From Bradyrhizobium sp. AZCC 1693 (lineage in GTDB: Bacteria; Pseudomonadota; Alphaproteobacteria; Rhizobiales; Xanthobacteraceae), in NCBI RefSeq assembly GCF_036924745.1, contig NZ_JAZHSD010000001.1, positions 4,774,001-4,838,000 on the forward strand: a stretch of DNA of 64,000 nucleotides, read 5' to 3'. The translations under genes and the position numbers were made by a program. How positions within the stretch are numbered: the first letter of the stretch is position 1; every line of letters starts with the position of its first letter. Under the pieces are notes generated by a model. It was not told the origin of the DNA. It did no database searches and saw only the letters and a program-made list of their open reading frames with translations. Below are positions 1-8,681 of the stretch, piece after piece.

Positions 1-2
1 TT

Positions 3-332
3 CAGGGATTGTGTGCCGCCGCCGGACTTGCGCCGGAAAAGCCAAAGGCACAGCAGAATCGATCGGTCCTGCGCATTCTTCCGAAACCAACGGCCCCGGC
101 GGCGGCCAAGCGCAGCAGCTTTCTGAAAGCCGTTGCCAAGCCTGCTGCTAGCACCGCGCATAGTGGCTTGCCGCCTGCGCTGGCGGGTCTACTGGCTAGC
201 CTGCCAGCAGCCGGCGAGGGTTGGACGGCCGATGACCGCGCAAAGTTCGTGACAACGTTCAGCGCAGTTCTCGATTTCTGTTTTCCGATAATCAAAGAAG
301 ACGCAGCTAAACAAAACGGCGACGCCCAATGA
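3..332 (+). CDS. C-terminal part of an unknown Ala/Pro-rich protein
   Basis: The frame is open from the window edge, so the gene probably starts upstream; about 109 residues are visible. The first half is rich in Ala, Pro and Lys and looks unstructured. The end is more ordered: an Ala/Leu-rich stretch, then WTADDRAKFVTTFSAVLDF and a charged tail. A TTG at 9 could be read as a start, but nothing resembling a ribosome binding site precedes it. I do not recognise a family. The stop codon lies inside a hairpin (315-345), which suggests the transcription unit ends here. Confidence 0.5.
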   Translation, partial: QGLCAAAGLAPEKPKAQQNRSVLRILPKPTAPAAAKRSSFLKAVAKPAASTAHSGLPPALAGLLASLPAAGEGWTADDRAKFVTTFSAVLDFCFPIIKEDAAKQNGDAQ

Positions 333-345
333 GGCCGTCGCCGTT
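315..345 (+). terminator. Hairpin over the stop codon, possible terminator
   Basis: Nine-base perfect arms AACGGCGAC (315-323) and GTCGCCGTT (337-345) enclose the stop codon of the preceding gene. No U-run follows, so intrinsic termination is uncertain. Confidence 0.4.
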
Positions 346-755
346 CGTATCACCGCAGAGGGAAGACAGTTTTTTGCGGAACACTTCCCTTCGCAAGGCC
401 CCTCAAACCCCGGCCGCGCCGGACCCAGAGAAACCCATGTGGCAAGCCGTCAGAAGATAATCGGAAGGGCTAAGCCCTCGCCAACGCGACCTTGGCTCGA
501 TTTACCGCGTCGGATCACTCCGGCGCGGTAATTTCTTTAAATCTATCAGCCCTCACGAATCACGTCTACAGCGGCGGACCTTAAGGTTTGGCAAAGGTTA
601 TCCACGATGCCCCGCCTTGATGGTCAAGAACAAACCGGACACCGCTGGCCTCCAACGGCAGCATCGACCGATAGCGACAAGGCGAGTTCGCTACTTAATG
701 CCGTGGATACGCGGGTCAAGCCCGAGTATGACGGTCTAAATCCAATGGCGATCAT
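333..755. other. Intergenic region upstream of trmD
   Basis: No convincing coding frame on either strand over 423 bp. A weak inverted repeat (GGGAAG ... CTTCCC) lies near 360-415. At about 697-736 there is a degenerate half-copy of the dispersed palindrome seen at 16364 and 44624 (GTGGAT ... GGGTCAAGCCC ... ATGACG). A promoter for trmD should lie here, but I cannot point to clear -35/-10 boxes. Confidence 0.4.
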
Positions 756-1481
756 ATGACCATGACCTGGCGCGCTACCGTTCTCACGCTCTTCCCCGAG
801 ATGTTTCCCGGGCCGCTCGGCGTCAGCCTGGCGGGCAAGGCGCTGACATCAGGCCTGTGGCGGCTTGAGGCGCGCGACATCAGGGACTCCGCCACCGACC
901 GCCACCGCAGCGTCGATGACACCCCGGCTGGCGGCGGCCCGGGCATGGTGTTGCGCGCCGACGTGCTGGCGGCGGCGATCGACGCCGCGGATGCCGGCCA
1001 AAACCGTCCGCGCTTGCTGATGAGCCCGCGCGGTCGGCCATTGACCCAGTCGCAGGTTAAGCAACTCGCAGCCGGGCCGGGGCCCCTGATCGTCTGCGGC
1101 CGGTTCGAGGGGGTCGATCAGCGGGTGATCGAGGCACGGCACCTCGAGGAGGTCTCGATCGGGGACTACGTGCTGTCAGGTGGCGAAATCGCCGCGATGG
1201 CCCTGATCGACGCCTGCGTCCGGCTTTTGCCGGGCGTGATGGGCAAGCAGACCTCAGGCGAGGAGGAAAGCTTTTCCGAAGGACTACTGGAATACCCCCA
1301 GTTCACCCGCCCGCAGGAGTTCGAGGGCCGTGGCATCCCGGAAATCCTGATCTCGGGGGATCATGCCAAGGTGGCGGCATGGCGCCGGGCCGAAGCCGAG
1401 GCCCTGACCCGGGCGCGGCGGCCGGATTTGTGGGCCGCGAGGCCCGGCCAAAAAGGCACAAAAAACACGACGGACGGGTGA
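756..1481 (+). CDS. trmD: tRNA (guanine-N1-)-methyltransferase TrmD
   Basis: TrmD methylates N1 of G37 in tRNAs reading CNN and some other codons, using S-adenosylmethionine, and prevents +1 frameshifting. The 241-residue protein has the normal family length. It shows the N-terminal [11 protein letters not shown] motif, [14 protein letters not shown] (51-64), and the SPOUT trefoil-knot segments SPRGRP (90-95), [10 protein letters not shown] (114-123) and [11 protein letters not shown] (134-144). The ATG at 756 is followed by a second in-frame ATG at 762; the first keeps the usual N-terminus. rplS follows after 113 bp, the conserved trmD-rplS neighbourhood, so the two are probably co-transcribed. 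Confidence 0.97.
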   Translation: MTMTWRATVLTLFPEMFPGPLGVSLAGKALTSGLWRLEARDIRDSATDRHRSVDDTPAGGGPGMVLRADVLAAAIDAADAGQNRPRLLMSPRGRPLTQSQVKQLAAGPGPLIVCGRFEGVDQRVIEARHLEEVSIGDYVLSGGEIAAMALIDACVRLLPGVMGKQTSGEEESFSEGLLEYPQFTRPQEFEGRGIPEILISGDHAKVAAWRRAEAEALTRARRPDLWAARPGQKGTKNTTDG

Positions 1482-1594
1482 CAAGCCGCCGCCTTTGCCT
1501 TATACGAGCGCCAAATCCGCGCAGTGGCAGGATAAATGGACGTTCGCGCGAGCCCGCGCTGGACTGGCTGGGCGCGCCGCCGATGGAGATTTCA

Positions 1595-1975
1595 ATGAAC
1601 CTCATTCAACAGCTCGAAAAAGAGCAATTCGAAAAACTGTCGGCGACCAAGTCGATCCCGGAATTCGGGCCCGGCGACACCGTGATCGTCAACGTCAAGG
1701 TGGTCGAAGGCGAGCGCACCCGCGTGCAGGCCTATGAAGGCGTCTGCATCGGCCGTTCCGGCGGCGGGCTCAACGAGAGCTTCACCGTCCGCAAGATTTC
1801 CTACGGCGAAGGCGTGGAGCGCGTGTTCCCCGTGATGTCGCCGATGATCGACTCGATCAAGGTGGTGCGCCGCGGCAAGGTCCGTCGCGCCAAGCTGTAT
1901 TACCTGCGCCAACTGCGCGGCAAGTCGGCCCGCATTGTCGAGAAGCAGGACCGCGCCACCGCCGTCGGCGAGTAA
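1595..1975 (+). CDS. rplS: 50S ribosomal protein L19
   Basis: L19 sits at the 30S-50S interface. The 126-residue protein begins [15 protein letters not shown] and contains the L19 core ([56 protein letters not shown]). The frame is open much further upstream, but ATG 1595 is chosen because a good ribosome site (GGAG, 1585-1588) precedes it and it matches the family N-terminus. It lies downstream of trmD and is followed by a strong terminator at 1998-2027. Confidence 0.97.
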   Translation: MNLIQQLEKEQFEKLSATKSIPEFGPGDTVIVNVKVVEGERTRVQAYEGVCIGRSGGGLNESFTVRKISYGEGVERVFPVMSPMIDSIKVVRRGKVRRAKLYYLRQLRGKSARIVEKQDRATAVGE

Positions 1976-1997
1976 TCTGCCCCGAAAGGGATGCGAC

Positions 1998-2027
1998 AAA
2001 AGCGCGGGGGTTTGCCCCGCGCTTTTT
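1998..2027 (+). terminator. Rho-independent terminator after rplS
   Basis: AAAGCGCGGGG / CCCCGCGCTTT stem with a short loop, followed by a T-run. It ends the trmD-rplS unit. Confidence 0.9.
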
Positions 2028-2318
2028 TGTTGCCTGGTACCTATCTACGTATCAGCCCTGCCAATCGATTGATTGTGGCGGCCGGACGCCCTGTGTTAGA
2101 AATTCAGAATGGTTCTAGATCGTACCAGCGCCGCCATCGGCACCGCCCAGAGGATCGTCATCGACGATCGCTCGCGCCTGCCCGGCCGCTTCTTCGGACG
2201 GTTCGCGACTTCGGCGACGTCAGAGCTTACGCGCGCAGCTTGAGCTGCGCTGACGCCCTGTTGCTTGCGCACCTTGCGCTTAACCGCCCACACAGAATTT
2301 CTTTTGGAGCTGACGCTC
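2028..2318. other. leuC upstream region
   Basis: 291 bp without a convincing gene between the rplS terminator and leuC. It should contain the leuC promoter. I looked for a leucine-rich leader peptide with attenuator and did not find a convincing one. Confidence 0.4.
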
Positions 2319-3725
2319 ATGTCCAAACCGACCACGCTGTACGACAAGATCTGGAACGACCATCTGGTGCACGAAGCCGATGACGGCACCTGCCTGCTCT
2401 ATATCGATCGCCATCTGGTGCACGAGGTGACCTCGCCGCAGGCGTTCGAAGGCCTGCGCGCCACCGGCCGCAAGGTTCACGCGCCCGAGAAGACGCTGGC
2501 CGTCGTCGACCACAACATTCCGACCACCGACCGCTCGAAACCGAATCCCGATCCGGAGAGCATCGAGCAGATGCGCGTGATGGCGGAAAACGCCCGGGAA
2601 TTCGGCATCGAATATTACAACGAGTTCGACAAGCGCCAGGGCATCGTGCACGTGATCGGCCCCGAGCAGGGCTTTACGCTGCCCGGCACCACCATCGTCT
2701 GCGGTGACAGCCACACCTCCACCCATGGCGCGTTCGGCGCGCTGGCGCACGGCATCGGCACGTCGGAAGTCGAACATGTGCTGGCGACGCAGACGCTGAT
2801 CCAGAAAAAGGCAAAAAACATGCGCGCGGTGGTCGACGGCAAATTGCCCGACGGCGTCACCGGCAAGGACATCATCCTGGCGATCATCGGCGAGATCGGC
2901 ACCGCCGGCGGCACCGGCTACGTGCTGGAATACTCCGGAGACGCCATCCGCGCGCTCTCGATGGAAGGCCGCATGACGGTCTGCAACATGTCGATCGAGG
3001 GCGGCGCCCGCGCCGGTCTGATCGCGCCGGACGCGAAGGCGTTCGAATTCCTGAAGGGCCGTCCGAAGTCTCCGAAGGGCGCCGACTGGGACGCCGCAAT
3101 GCGCTACTGGGACAAGCTGCGCTCCGACGAAGGCGCGCATTTCGACCACGAGATCCGGCTGGACGCGGCAAAGCTGCCGCCGATCGTGACCTGGGGCACC
3201 TCGCCCGAGGACGTGGTGTCGATCACGGGCTTCGTGCCGGATCCCGATGAGATCGCGGACGAGGCCAAGCGGCTGTCGAAGCACCGCGCCCTGAAATATA
3301 TGGGCCTGACCGCGGGCACGAAGATCACCGACATCAAGCTCGACCGCGTCTTCATCGGCTCCTGCACCAACGGCCGCATCGAGGATCTGCGCGCGGCCGC
3401 AAAGGTCGCCGAGGGCAAGACCGTCAACGCCCACGTCAACGCGATGATCGTGCCGGGTTCGGGCATCGTGAAGGAACAGGCCGAAGCCGAAGGCCTCGAC
3501 AAGATCTTCATCAAGGCCGGCTTCGAATGGCGCGAGCCGGGCTGCTCGATGTGTCTGGCGATGAACCCCGACAAGCTGTCCCCGGAAGAGCGCTGCGCCT
3601 CGACCTCGAACCGCAATTTCGAGGGCCGTCAGGGATTCAAGGGCCGCACCCACCTGGTGTCGCCGGCCATGGCGGCAGCGGCGGCGATCGCCGGACACTT
3701 TGTCGACATCCGGGAGTGGCGTTAA
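2319..3725 (+). CDS. leuC: 3-isopropylmalate dehydratase large subunit
   Basis: LeuC, with LeuD, isomerises 2-isopropylmalate to 3-isopropylmalate in leucine synthesis; it is an aconitase-family [4Fe-4S] enzyme. The 468-residue length is standard. Cluster ligands are visible as C349 (GSCTNGR) and C409/C412 ([12 protein letters not shown]). [21 protein letters not shown] and the C-terminal [17 protein letters not shown] segment are also typical. An in-frame start exists further upstream (2265), but ATG 2319 with TTGGAGC just before it gives the usual N-terminus [12 protein letters not shown]. The partner leuD lies 3.2 kb downstream rather than adjacent. Confidence 0.97.
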   Translation: MSKPTTLYDKIWNDHLVHEADDGTCLLYIDRHLVHEVTSPQAFEGLRATGRKVHAPEKTLAVVDHNIPTTDRSKPNPDPESIEQMRVMAENAREFGIEYYNEFDKRQGIVHVIGPEQGFTLPGTTIVCGDSHTSTHGAFGALAHGIGTSEVEHVLATQTLIQKKAKNMRAVVDGKLPDGVTGKDIILAIIGEIGTAGGTGYVLEYSGDAIRALSMEGRMTVCNMSIEGGARAGLIAPDAKAFEFLKGRPKSPKGADWDAAMRYWDKLRSDEGAHFDHEIRLDAAKLPPIVTWGTSPEDVVSITGFVPDPDEIADEAKRLSKHRALKYMGLTAGTKITDIKLDRVFIGSCTNGRIEDLRAAAKVAEGKTVNAHVNAMIVPGSGIVKEQAEAEGLDKIFIKAGFEWREPGCSMCLAMNPDKLSPEERCASTSNRNFEGRQGFKGRTHLVSPAMAAAAAIAGHFVDIREWR

Positions 3726-3824
3726 CCCCCCTTTGCCTAGATAGCGAGGCGTTCTGGCAACGCGACGTTAACAGGCGAGGCGCAGACTGGTCCCTTGCGA
3801 AGCGCTTTCGCGAGGGACCCGGCC

Positions 3825-4034
3825 GTGACGGACAAGCCTGAATTCGTCGATATGATCAGCGAGCTGACGCGCCAGTCGCGCCGCCGCGTGATGCCGCGCG
3901 TCGTCGATCTCCCAACATCGCCCAAGGATACCTCACGCCTCAGTCACTGGCCGCCGGAGCATTGGGCACAGTGGCGAATGGAAAAGCTGACGCCGTGGAA
4001 GATCAAGCCTTGGGAAGGCAAGGATTGGGATTGA
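3825..4034 (+). CDS. Small conserved-looking protein of unknown function
   Basis: A 69-residue soluble protein starting at GTG 3825 with a good ribosome site (GAGGGA, 3812-3817). A TTG at 3795 would add ten residues but lacks such a site. The sequence is charged at the N-terminus (TDKPEFVDMISELTRQSRRR) and Trp-rich at the C-terminus (HWPPEHWAQWRMEKLTPWKIKPWEGKDWD, split here only by family character). No signal peptide or membrane segment. It is followed at once by a strong terminator. I recognise it only as the kind of short protein found beside leuC in Bradyrhizobium. Confidence 0.7.
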   Translation: MTDKPEFVDMISELTRQSRRRVMPRVVDLPTSPKDTSRLSHWPPEHWAQWRMEKLTPWKIKPWEGKDWD

Positions 4035-4064
4035 GCGAGGCCGTATTTCTCTTGCTGCTAAACA

Positions 4065-4098
4065 AATCAGGCGCCCAACCGGGCGCCTGATTCTTTTT
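4065..4098 (+). terminator. Rho-independent terminator
   Basis: Twelve-base perfect arms AATCAGGCGCCC (4065-4076) and GGGCGCCTGATT (4081-4092), then CTTTTTC. It separates the plus-strand small gene from the convergent gene at 4109-4711 and may work in both directions. Confidence 0.9.
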
Positions 4099-4108
4099 CA
4101 GTCTGATC

Positions 4109-4711
4109 TCACCAATACCGGTATCCGTAATAGCGGTGACGCCACCACGGGCGATATTTGCAGATCTTGCGCGGCCCGTAATAGGTCCAGATCACGCGGC
4201 AGTAGCGGTGCCGGTAGCCATAGTAATACGGGTATCCGTAATAGCTCGGCGCGTAGAAGCGGCGATGGAAGTGATGCCGGTGGTGGAAGTACGGCCGGTG
4301 ATAGACGTGGCGATATCCGTAGCGCATGCCGCCGCCGTGGAACACGGGCGCGGCGCGAAAGCCGCCACGATGGATCGCCATACCACCGCCTCTGAACCCG
4401 CCGCCATGGAACGCAGCGCCGCCGCCCCTGAATCCACCGCCATGAAACCCGCCGCCGTGGAAGCCACCGCCACCGCCTCCGCCGCGAAAACCGCCGCCTC
4501 CACCACCGCGGAAACCACCGCCGCCGTGGCCGCGATGCTGAACTTCGGTCGTCAGCCCGTCGGTTGCAAACTTCGCTGAAGGCGCCGTGCCGGGACTCGC
4601 AAGCGAGAGCGCCTCAGCGCGCTGTTGTGATGCGGCTGCGAACGCAAACAGAGCCGCAGCCGTTACGCCCAGACGGCGGACAAGGCCGCGTCCGGGATCG
4701 GATATCGCCAT
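4109..4711 (-). CDS. Secreted Gly/His-rich protein with ALSL-x-x-PG motif
   Basis: 200 residues. An N-terminal signal sequence (hydrophobic AAALFAFAA, residues 17-26) is followed by EALSLASPGTA, a spacer ending in TEVQHRGHG, a long Gly-rich region of FRGGG and FHGGG repeats (about 60-115), and a His/Tyr/Arg-rich tail ending YYGYRYW. It is probably exported and unfolded or surface-associated; function unknown. It shares the ALSL-PG...TEV head with the 78-residue protein at 5343-5579, so the two are likely paralogues. Repeated TGAATGCGC-type boxes lie upstream (4818-4882). Confidence 0.75.
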   Translation of the reverse strand: MAISDPGRGLVRRLGVTAAALFAFAAASQQRAEALSLASPGTAPSAKFATDGLTTEVQHRGHGGGGFRGGGGGGFRGGGGGGGFHGGGFHGGGFRGGGAAFHGGGFRGGGMAIHRGGFRAAPVFHGGGMRYGYRHVYHRPYFHHRHHFHRRFYAPSYYGYPYYYGYRHRYCRVIWTYYGPRKICKYRPWWRHRYYGYRYW

Positions 4712-4817
4712 GGATGAACCTCCCTAACCGGCGACGGCGCGCCCGCAGCCGCTCTGCGGCTGATCCCCGTCGCGTTTCTTTGCGGTCGCTCCCAACATGA
4801 CGTTAGAGACAGGCATG

Positions 4818-4882
4818 TGAACGCGCCATGAATGCGCCAACCGCAAAGATGAATGCGCAAGAGAATGCACAAGAGAAAGCGC
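4818..4882 (-). promoter_or_regulatory. Helically spaced TGAATGCGC-type boxes upstream of the 4711 gene
   Basis: On the plus strand, TGAACGCGC (4818) and TGAATGCGC (4829, 4850), then weaker AGAATGCAC (4862) and AGAAAGCGC (4874), sit about one helical turn or a multiple apart. They lie 107-170 bp upstream of the start of the minus-strand gene. The same box occurs upstream of its paralogue (5661, 5676, 5693). Binding of a shared regulator is inferred. Confidence 0.35.
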
Positions 4883-4917
4883 AAAAGAGATTTGCGGCTG
4901 ACGGAAGTTGTGCACGC

Positions 4918-5211
4918 TCACCACCAGAGCGGACCAAACCCGATGCCGAAGGTGAACGGCGCCGGTGCGTAATAGGGATACGGCCGATAGTAGACCGGCC
5001 GACCGTAGTAGTAGGGACGGTAGTACGGACGATAATAGCCGTAATGACGATAGTAGCGCCTGTTATAGCGCTGCGCGCTGAAATCTGTGGCATCGGATGT
5101 GCCGGCGCTTTGCGCCTTCGCCTGTGGCGCCGCGGCGACCGGACTGGCCGCGGCCGGTCCGGCAACCACGAGCGCACTTGCGACAAGGGCTGCCCCGATC
5201 AAGCTCTTCAT
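4918..5211 (-). CDS. Small secreted Tyr/Arg/Pro-rich protein
   Basis: 97 residues from ATG at 5211, preceded by AGGAG at good spacing. Residues 1-23 form a signal peptide (IGAALVASALVVAGPAAAS). The mature part is Ala/Gln-rich, then Tyr/Arg/Pro-rich with repeated YYRPYY units, ending FGIGFGPLWW. No enzymatic motif. It sits between two other secreted low-complexity genes on the same strand, but a terminator at 5281-5316 separates it from the upstream one, so it is probably transcribed alone. Confidence 0.75.
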   Translation of the reverse strand: MKSLIGAALVASALVVAGPAAASPVAAAPQAKAQSAGTSDATDFSAQRYNRRYYRHYGYYRPYYRPYYYGRPVYYRPYPYYAPAPFTFGIGFGPLWW

Positions 5212-5280
5212 GACGGACTCCTCTCGTTGATCCAGACCATCAAATACGCGCAGCAATCTCGCCAGTTTCAAGGCGGCAGA

Positions 5281-5316
5281 AAAAACGAAAACAGGCCCGC
5301 AATGAAGCGGGCCTGT
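5281..5316 (-). terminator. Terminator of the 5343-5579 gene
   Basis: On the minus strand, ACAGGCCCGC / GCGGGCCTGT (5291-5300 with 5307-5316) is followed by TTTTCGTTTTTTC. Confidence 0.85.
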
Positions 5317-5342
5317 GCGATATCCGCGGCGAGCCGTCGGAC

Positions 5343-5579
5343 TTACCAGCGGTGCCAGTGACGATGATGATGGTGCCAGCGGTGCCACCGATGGTGGCGA
5401 TGGTGTCGCCAATGCACTTCCGTGGCCGCCAGCCGGGCGTCCTCCTGAACCACCGCGGCGGCGCCGGGATTGCTGAGCGACAGCGCATTGGCGCGCTCGG
5501 CTGGAGCCGTGAGCGCGAGCAACGCGCCAACGGCGGCGAGTCCAAAAACTTTCGCGACAGGAACTTTCGTGAACTGCAT
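5343..5579 (-). CDS. Small secreted His/Trp/Arg-rich protein with ALSL-x-x-PG motif
   Basis: 78 residues. Signal peptide about 1-30 (KVFGLAAVGALLALTAP), then NALSLSNPGAAAVVQ, a spacer ending TEVHW, and a 22-residue tail of only His, Arg and Trp. The tail could bind metal or an anionic surface, but this is inference. The head matches the Gly-rich protein at 4109-4711. The start at 5579 is chosen for the signal peptide; the longer open frame upstream has no support. Three TGAATGCGC-like boxes occur 82-122 bp upstream. Confidence 0.7.
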   Translation of the reverse strand: MQFTKVPVAKVFGLAAVGALLALTAPAERANALSLSNPGAAAVVQEDARLAATEVHWRHHRHHRWHRWHHHHRHWHRW

Positions 5580-5660
5580 AAATGCTCTCCTTGGGTCGGG
5601 TGTCCACGTCTGCGCCGAATCGCTCGCCGCAACGCTGCACGCAATCTGAAGCCTGCGACT

Positions 5661-5701
5661 TGAATGGGCCCTGAATGAATGCGCCACGAACATGAACGCG
5701 A
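5661..5701 (-). promoter_or_regulatory. TGAATGCGC-like boxes upstream of the 5579 gene
   Basis: TGAATGGGC (5661), TGAATGCGC (5676) and TGAACGCGA (5693) on the plus strand, spaced 15-17 bp, upstream of the minus-strand start. They resemble the boxes at 4818-4882 in front of the paralogue. Confidence 0.3.
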
Positions 5702-5797
5702 GCCAGCACGCGACGCCGCTTAAAAATTTTCCCGCGCGGCAAACCCGGCGCAGACTGGCGCCGTATCTTCGACAGCGCCTTCTGTATGGAGATTTCC

Positions 5798-6022
5798 ATG
5801 GCATCATTTTGCACGCGCGCAGCAATATCGCGCGCAGCAGCGGCAGCGACCTCAATCGCCGTGGCCGCATTGTGCAGCAATGCCGCGCCGGCGTCGCAAG
5901 GCCCCGGCGGCGGCATGGGGACGGCAAGCCTCCTCACCCAGACGGTGATGGCCGTTCTCGTCTATGGCATGTCGGCGATGATCGTCTGCGCCGGATTGAT
6001 CGGCGCGGTACTCAGGCGCTAA
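5798..6022 (+). CDS. Small membrane or exported protein of unknown function
   Basis: 74 residues from ATG 5798, preceded by GGAG (5788-5791). An upstream ATG at 5786 would place that ribosome site inside the gene. Two hydrophobic stretches are visible: an Ala-rich N-terminal one (possible signal peptide ending near AAPASQG) and a C-terminal one (LTQTVMAVLVYGMSAMIVCA) that should span the membrane. The last residues are basic (LRR). No family recognised. It diverges from the secreted gene at 5343-5579. Confidence 0.55.
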   Translation: MASFCTRAAISRAAAAATSIAVAALCSNAAPASQGPGGGMGTASLLTQTVMAVLVYGMSAMIVCAGLIGAVLRR

Positions 6023-6030
6023 CGCGCAAC

Positions 6031-6357
6031 CTAACCGGGCCGCCAGTAGCAGTTCATGCGCGGGGTGATCACCGTGCCGCTTGGCCGGTACTCCTGCACG
6101 TAATGCGCGGTGCAATCGCGCACGGCGTTGGGGCCGGGGTTGTAGCGCGGGTAGACGTCAGGCGCCCATTCCTGCTGCCGATAGATCGGCACACGCCGCA
6201 ACGGCCGCCGCCGCTGCGCCGACACATCCGTAACAACCGGCTTCGGCGCCGCCGCGACCCACAGCTCCGGCAATGCCGTCTGCGCCTGCGCCATCGTCCC
6301 GGGGAGCAAGAACCCGGCAAAAGCAGCCCAAATTGCAACCGTCACAATCCGCTTCAT
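6031..6357 (-). CDS. Secreted protein of unknown function
   Basis: 108 residues from ATG at 6357. Signal peptide 1-25 (KRIVTVAIWAAFAGFLLPGTMAQA). The mature protein is Arg/Pro-rich, with two Cys residues (VRDCTAHYVQEY and RMNCYWRPG) that could form a disulfide. The frame is open upstream, but the signal peptide fixes this start. It converges with the 5798-6022 gene (8 bp gap) and diverges from the metallopeptidase. Confidence 0.7.
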   Translation of the reverse strand: MKRIVTVAIWAAFAGFLLPGTMAQAQTALPELWVAAAPKPVVTDVSAQRRRPLRRVPIYRQQEWAPDVYPRYNPGPNAVRDCTAHYVQEYRPSGTVITPRMNCYWRPG

Positions 6358-6467
6358 CTTAAAGTCCACCCACGCCTGATATTCCCGTACGGTCCCCGAT
6401 TGGCGCGCCGAGGTCAACTCGCAAAACCAGGATGCGCCCGGGCACAACACACGCTAAATACGTCCTG

Positions 6468-6866
6468 ATGTGGACCGAAGCAAAAGCCCCCTCGCTCGCC
6501 GAAATGGAAGCCATGGCGCATCAGGTGTTCGAACGCCTGCCAAAGACGTTTCGAACCCTGTGCCAGGGTGTGATCATCCGCGTCGACGATTTTCCGACCG
6601 ACGAGGTTCTGGACGAGATGCAGGCGCAAAGCGAATTCGACCTGCTCGGCCTGTTCGTTGGGCTAGGCCTGCCGCAGCAGAGCAATCAGGACGTCGCCCG
6701 ACTGCCCAACATGATCTGGCTCTACCGGCGGCCGATCCTCGATTACTGGGCCGAACATGAGGAAACGCTGGGCCATATCGTCCGCCACGTCCTGATCCAC
6801 GAGATCGGGCACCATTTTGGGCTATCGGACGCCGATATGGAGGCGATCGAGGCTAATGCAGGCTAG
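6468..6866 (+). CDS. Minizincin-type metallopeptidase family protein (Zincin_1)
   Basis: 132 residues beginning MWTEAKAPSLAEMEAMA. The C-terminal half carries the zinc-binding helix HEIGHHFG (H111, E112, H115) of the small zincin-like family. DFPTDEVLDE and the LLGLF segment are typical of the same family in alphaproteobacteria. Physiological substrate unknown. An ATG at 6432 would add twelve residues; neither start has a strong ribosome site, and I prefer 6468 from the family N-terminus. It lies 85 bp upstream of leuD on the same strand and may be co-transcribed. Confidence 0.85.
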   Translation: MWTEAKAPSLAEMEAMAHQVFERLPKTFRTLCQGVIIRVDDFPTDEVLDEMQAQSEFDLLGLFVGLGLPQQSNQDVARLPNMIWLYRRPILDYWAEHEETLGHIVRHVLIHEIGHHFGLSDADMEAIEANAG

Positions 6867-6951
6867 GATTGCGCAAATTGGCCTTTTGCCGGGGCCAAAT
6901 TCGCGATAAATCAGCGGCCCTGTCCCACCCTTCAACCGGGAAGTGCGATCG

Positions 6952-7557
6952 ATGGAAAAGTTCACCACACTGGAAGGCGTCGCTGCCCCCCTGAAGATCA
7001 TCAATGTCGACACCGACATGATCATCCCGAAACAGTATTTGAAGACCATCAAGCGCACCGGCCTCGGCAAGGGGCTGTTCTCCGAGCAACGCTACAAGGA
7101 TGACGGCAGCGAGAACCCGGACTTCGTGCTCAACCAGCCGGCCTATCGCAATGCCAAGGTGCTGGTTGCCGGCGACAATTTCGGCTGCGGTTCCAGCCGC
7201 GAGCACGCGCCGTGGGCGCTGCTCGATTTCGGCATCCGCTGCGTGATCTCGACCTCGTTCGGCGACATCTTCTACAACAACTGCTTCAAGAACGGCATCC
7301 TGCCGATCCGTGTCACCCAGGACGACCTCGACAAATTGTTCGACGACGCCGAGCGCGGAGCGAATGCGACGCTGACCATCGACCTCGCCAACCAGGAGAT
7401 CCGCGGCCCCGACGGCGGCAAGGTGAAGTTCGAGATCGATCCGTTCCGCAAGCACTGCCTGATGAACGGCCTCGACGACATCGGCCTGACCATGGAAAAG
7501 AAATCGTCGATCGACGATTACGAGGCGAAGCTGAAGAAAGAGCGCGCTTGGGCGTGA
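6952..7557 (+). CDS. leuD: 3-isopropylmalate dehydratase small subunit
   Basis: LeuD is the swivel-domain partner of LeuC. 201 residues, the standard length, with [15 protein letters not shown] near the N-terminus and the substrate loop [20 protein letters not shown] 6952 gives MEKFTTLEG; an in-frame GTG at 6943 would add three residues. A Shine-Dalgarno-like GGGAAG (6938-6943) precedes it. A terminator follows at 7581-7612. Confidence 0.97.
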   Translation: MEKFTTLEGVAAPLKIINVDTDMIIPKQYLKTIKRTGLGKGLFSEQRYKDDGSENPDFVLNQPAYRNAKVLVAGDNFGCGSSREHAPWALLDFGIRCVISTSFGDIFYNNCFKNGILPIRVTQDDLDKLFDDAERGANATLTIDLANQEIRGPDGGKVKFEIDPFRKHCLMNGLDDIGLTMEKKSSIDDYEAKLKKERAWA

Positions 7558-7580
7558 TCGTGTTACCTGATCGTGTTACG

Positions 7581-7612
7581 AGAGCCCCGATCACATCGGG
7601 GCTCTTTCGTTA
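7581..7612 (+). terminator. Rho-independent terminator after leuD
   Basis: AGAGCCCCGA (7581-7590) pairs with TCGGGGCTCT (7596-7605), followed by TTCGTT. Confidence 0.85.
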
Positions 7613-7628
7613 AGCGGAGGCGACGCGG

Positions 7629-8417
7629 ATGCGGCCTGACGTCGTCACTTTCTGGCACGGTCCGCTTGACGGGCTGCGGCTGACCTGCCTGCGGTCGCAG
7701 GTCGCCGCCGGCCACAAGGTGACCGTCTACAGTTTCGATCCATTGCCGGGCCTGCCCGACGGCGTCGGCAATGCCGAGGCCGAGGCGATCCTGCCGCATT
7801 CCTTTTCCGAACGGCTGCGTCCGCCGCAGCCCGATGGAAGCTGGCGCGACTGGACCATTTTGCAGTTCAGCGACTTTTTCCGGATGCGGCTGATGGCGGA
7901 GCGGGCCGGGCTGTGGCTCGACGCCGACGTGCTGTTGCTGAAGCCGGTCGAGATCGATCCGGCAAAACCTTATTTCGCGTGGGAGCGCCGGCGCCAGTTG
8001 GGCAATTCGGCGCTGTACCTGCCATCAGACGATCCGATCGTGCGCGCGTTCGAGGAACTGATGGAGCAGGAGGATCTGACGCCGGACTGGCTGGCACTGC
8101 GTCATCGCCTCACCTTCATGCTGCGCCAGTTACGACGCCGATCGAGCCGTCTCTCCGACATCCGCGTCGCCATCTACGGCCCGGCCGCACTGACCGCGCT
8201 GGCGCGCCGCTCGGGTGAATTGCAGCACGCGCTGCCGAAGCAATCCTTCTACGCTGTCCATGCCGAGCCGAAACTGTTCTTCGAGCCGACGGATTTTTCC
8301 GGCCTGCTCGCCGATCCGGAGATCGTTGGGCTGCACATTTCGCCAAAAGGCCGCGGCGGCGAGAAGCCCATTCCCGGCAGCCTTTATGCGTGGGCGGCGG
8401 AGAGGTTTGGCAAATAG
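7629..8417 (+). CDS. Glycosyltransferase with DXD motif (Gly_transf_sug type)
   Basis: 262 residues. The central AGLWLDADVLLLKPV contains the DXD metal/sugar-nucleotide site of OCH1-like and capsular glycosyltransferases, and FWHGPLDGLRLTCLRSQVAAGH is the matching N-terminal strand-helix. No membrane segment, so probably a cytoplasmic or membrane-associated enzyme acting on a polysaccharide or lipid-linked sugar; donor and acceptor unknown. ATG 7629 has AGCGGAGG just upstream. A palindromic repeat follows the stop codon. Confidence 0.85.
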   Translation: MRPDVVTFWHGPLDGLRLTCLRSQVAAGHKVTVYSFDPLPGLPDGVGNAEAEAILPHSFSERLRPPQPDGSWRDWTILQFSDFFRMRLMAERAGLWLDADVLLLKPVEIDPAKPYFAWERRRQLGNSALYLPSDDPIVRAFEELMEQEDLTPDWLALRHRLTFMLRQLRRRSSRLSDIRVAIYGPAALTALARRSGELQHALPKQSFYAVHAEPKLFFEPTDFSGLLADPEIVGLHISPKGRGGEKPIPGSLYAWAAERFGK

Positions 8418-8431
8418 GCGCGGCGTGCCTT

Positions 8432-8573
8432 CTTCCCTTCTCCCCTTGTGGGAGAAGGTGCCGTAGCGGAGCGAAGGCGGATGAGGGGTTCTCTCCGTGG
8501 AGACAGACCCCTCATCCGTCTCGCTGCCGCTTCGCGTCAGCGATCCACCTTCTCCCACAAGGGGAGAAGGAAG
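8432..8573. repeat. Dispersed palindromic repeat, copy 1
   Basis: CTTCTCCCCTTGTGGGAGAAGG ends pair with CCTTCTCCCACAAGGGGAGAAG, enclosing CGGATGAGGGG ... CCCCTCATCCG. The whole unit folds as a long hairpin. A second copy lies at 9105-9246; the pair brackets the DUF6455 gene. Confidence 0.85.
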
Positions 8574-8681
8574 AGGGAGCGAGCCGCTTACATCGCGCTT
8601 CCCAATTTGATCCAGCGCAACGACGCACGCACGATCTGCGCTCACCTTGGGCCCATCCAGCTACCCCAAGGGAGCCGTGCC

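Noticed and set aside
333..755. tRNA or small RNA gene upstream of trmD
   Set aside because: No cloverleaf-compatible arms or CCA-type end could be assembled by eye.
2028..2318. Leucine leader peptide/attenuator before leuC
   Set aside because: No short frame with consecutive Leu codons followed by alternative hairpins was found.
2280..3698. Long open frame antisense to leuC
   Set aside because: Shadow of leuC; no domain, no ribosome site.
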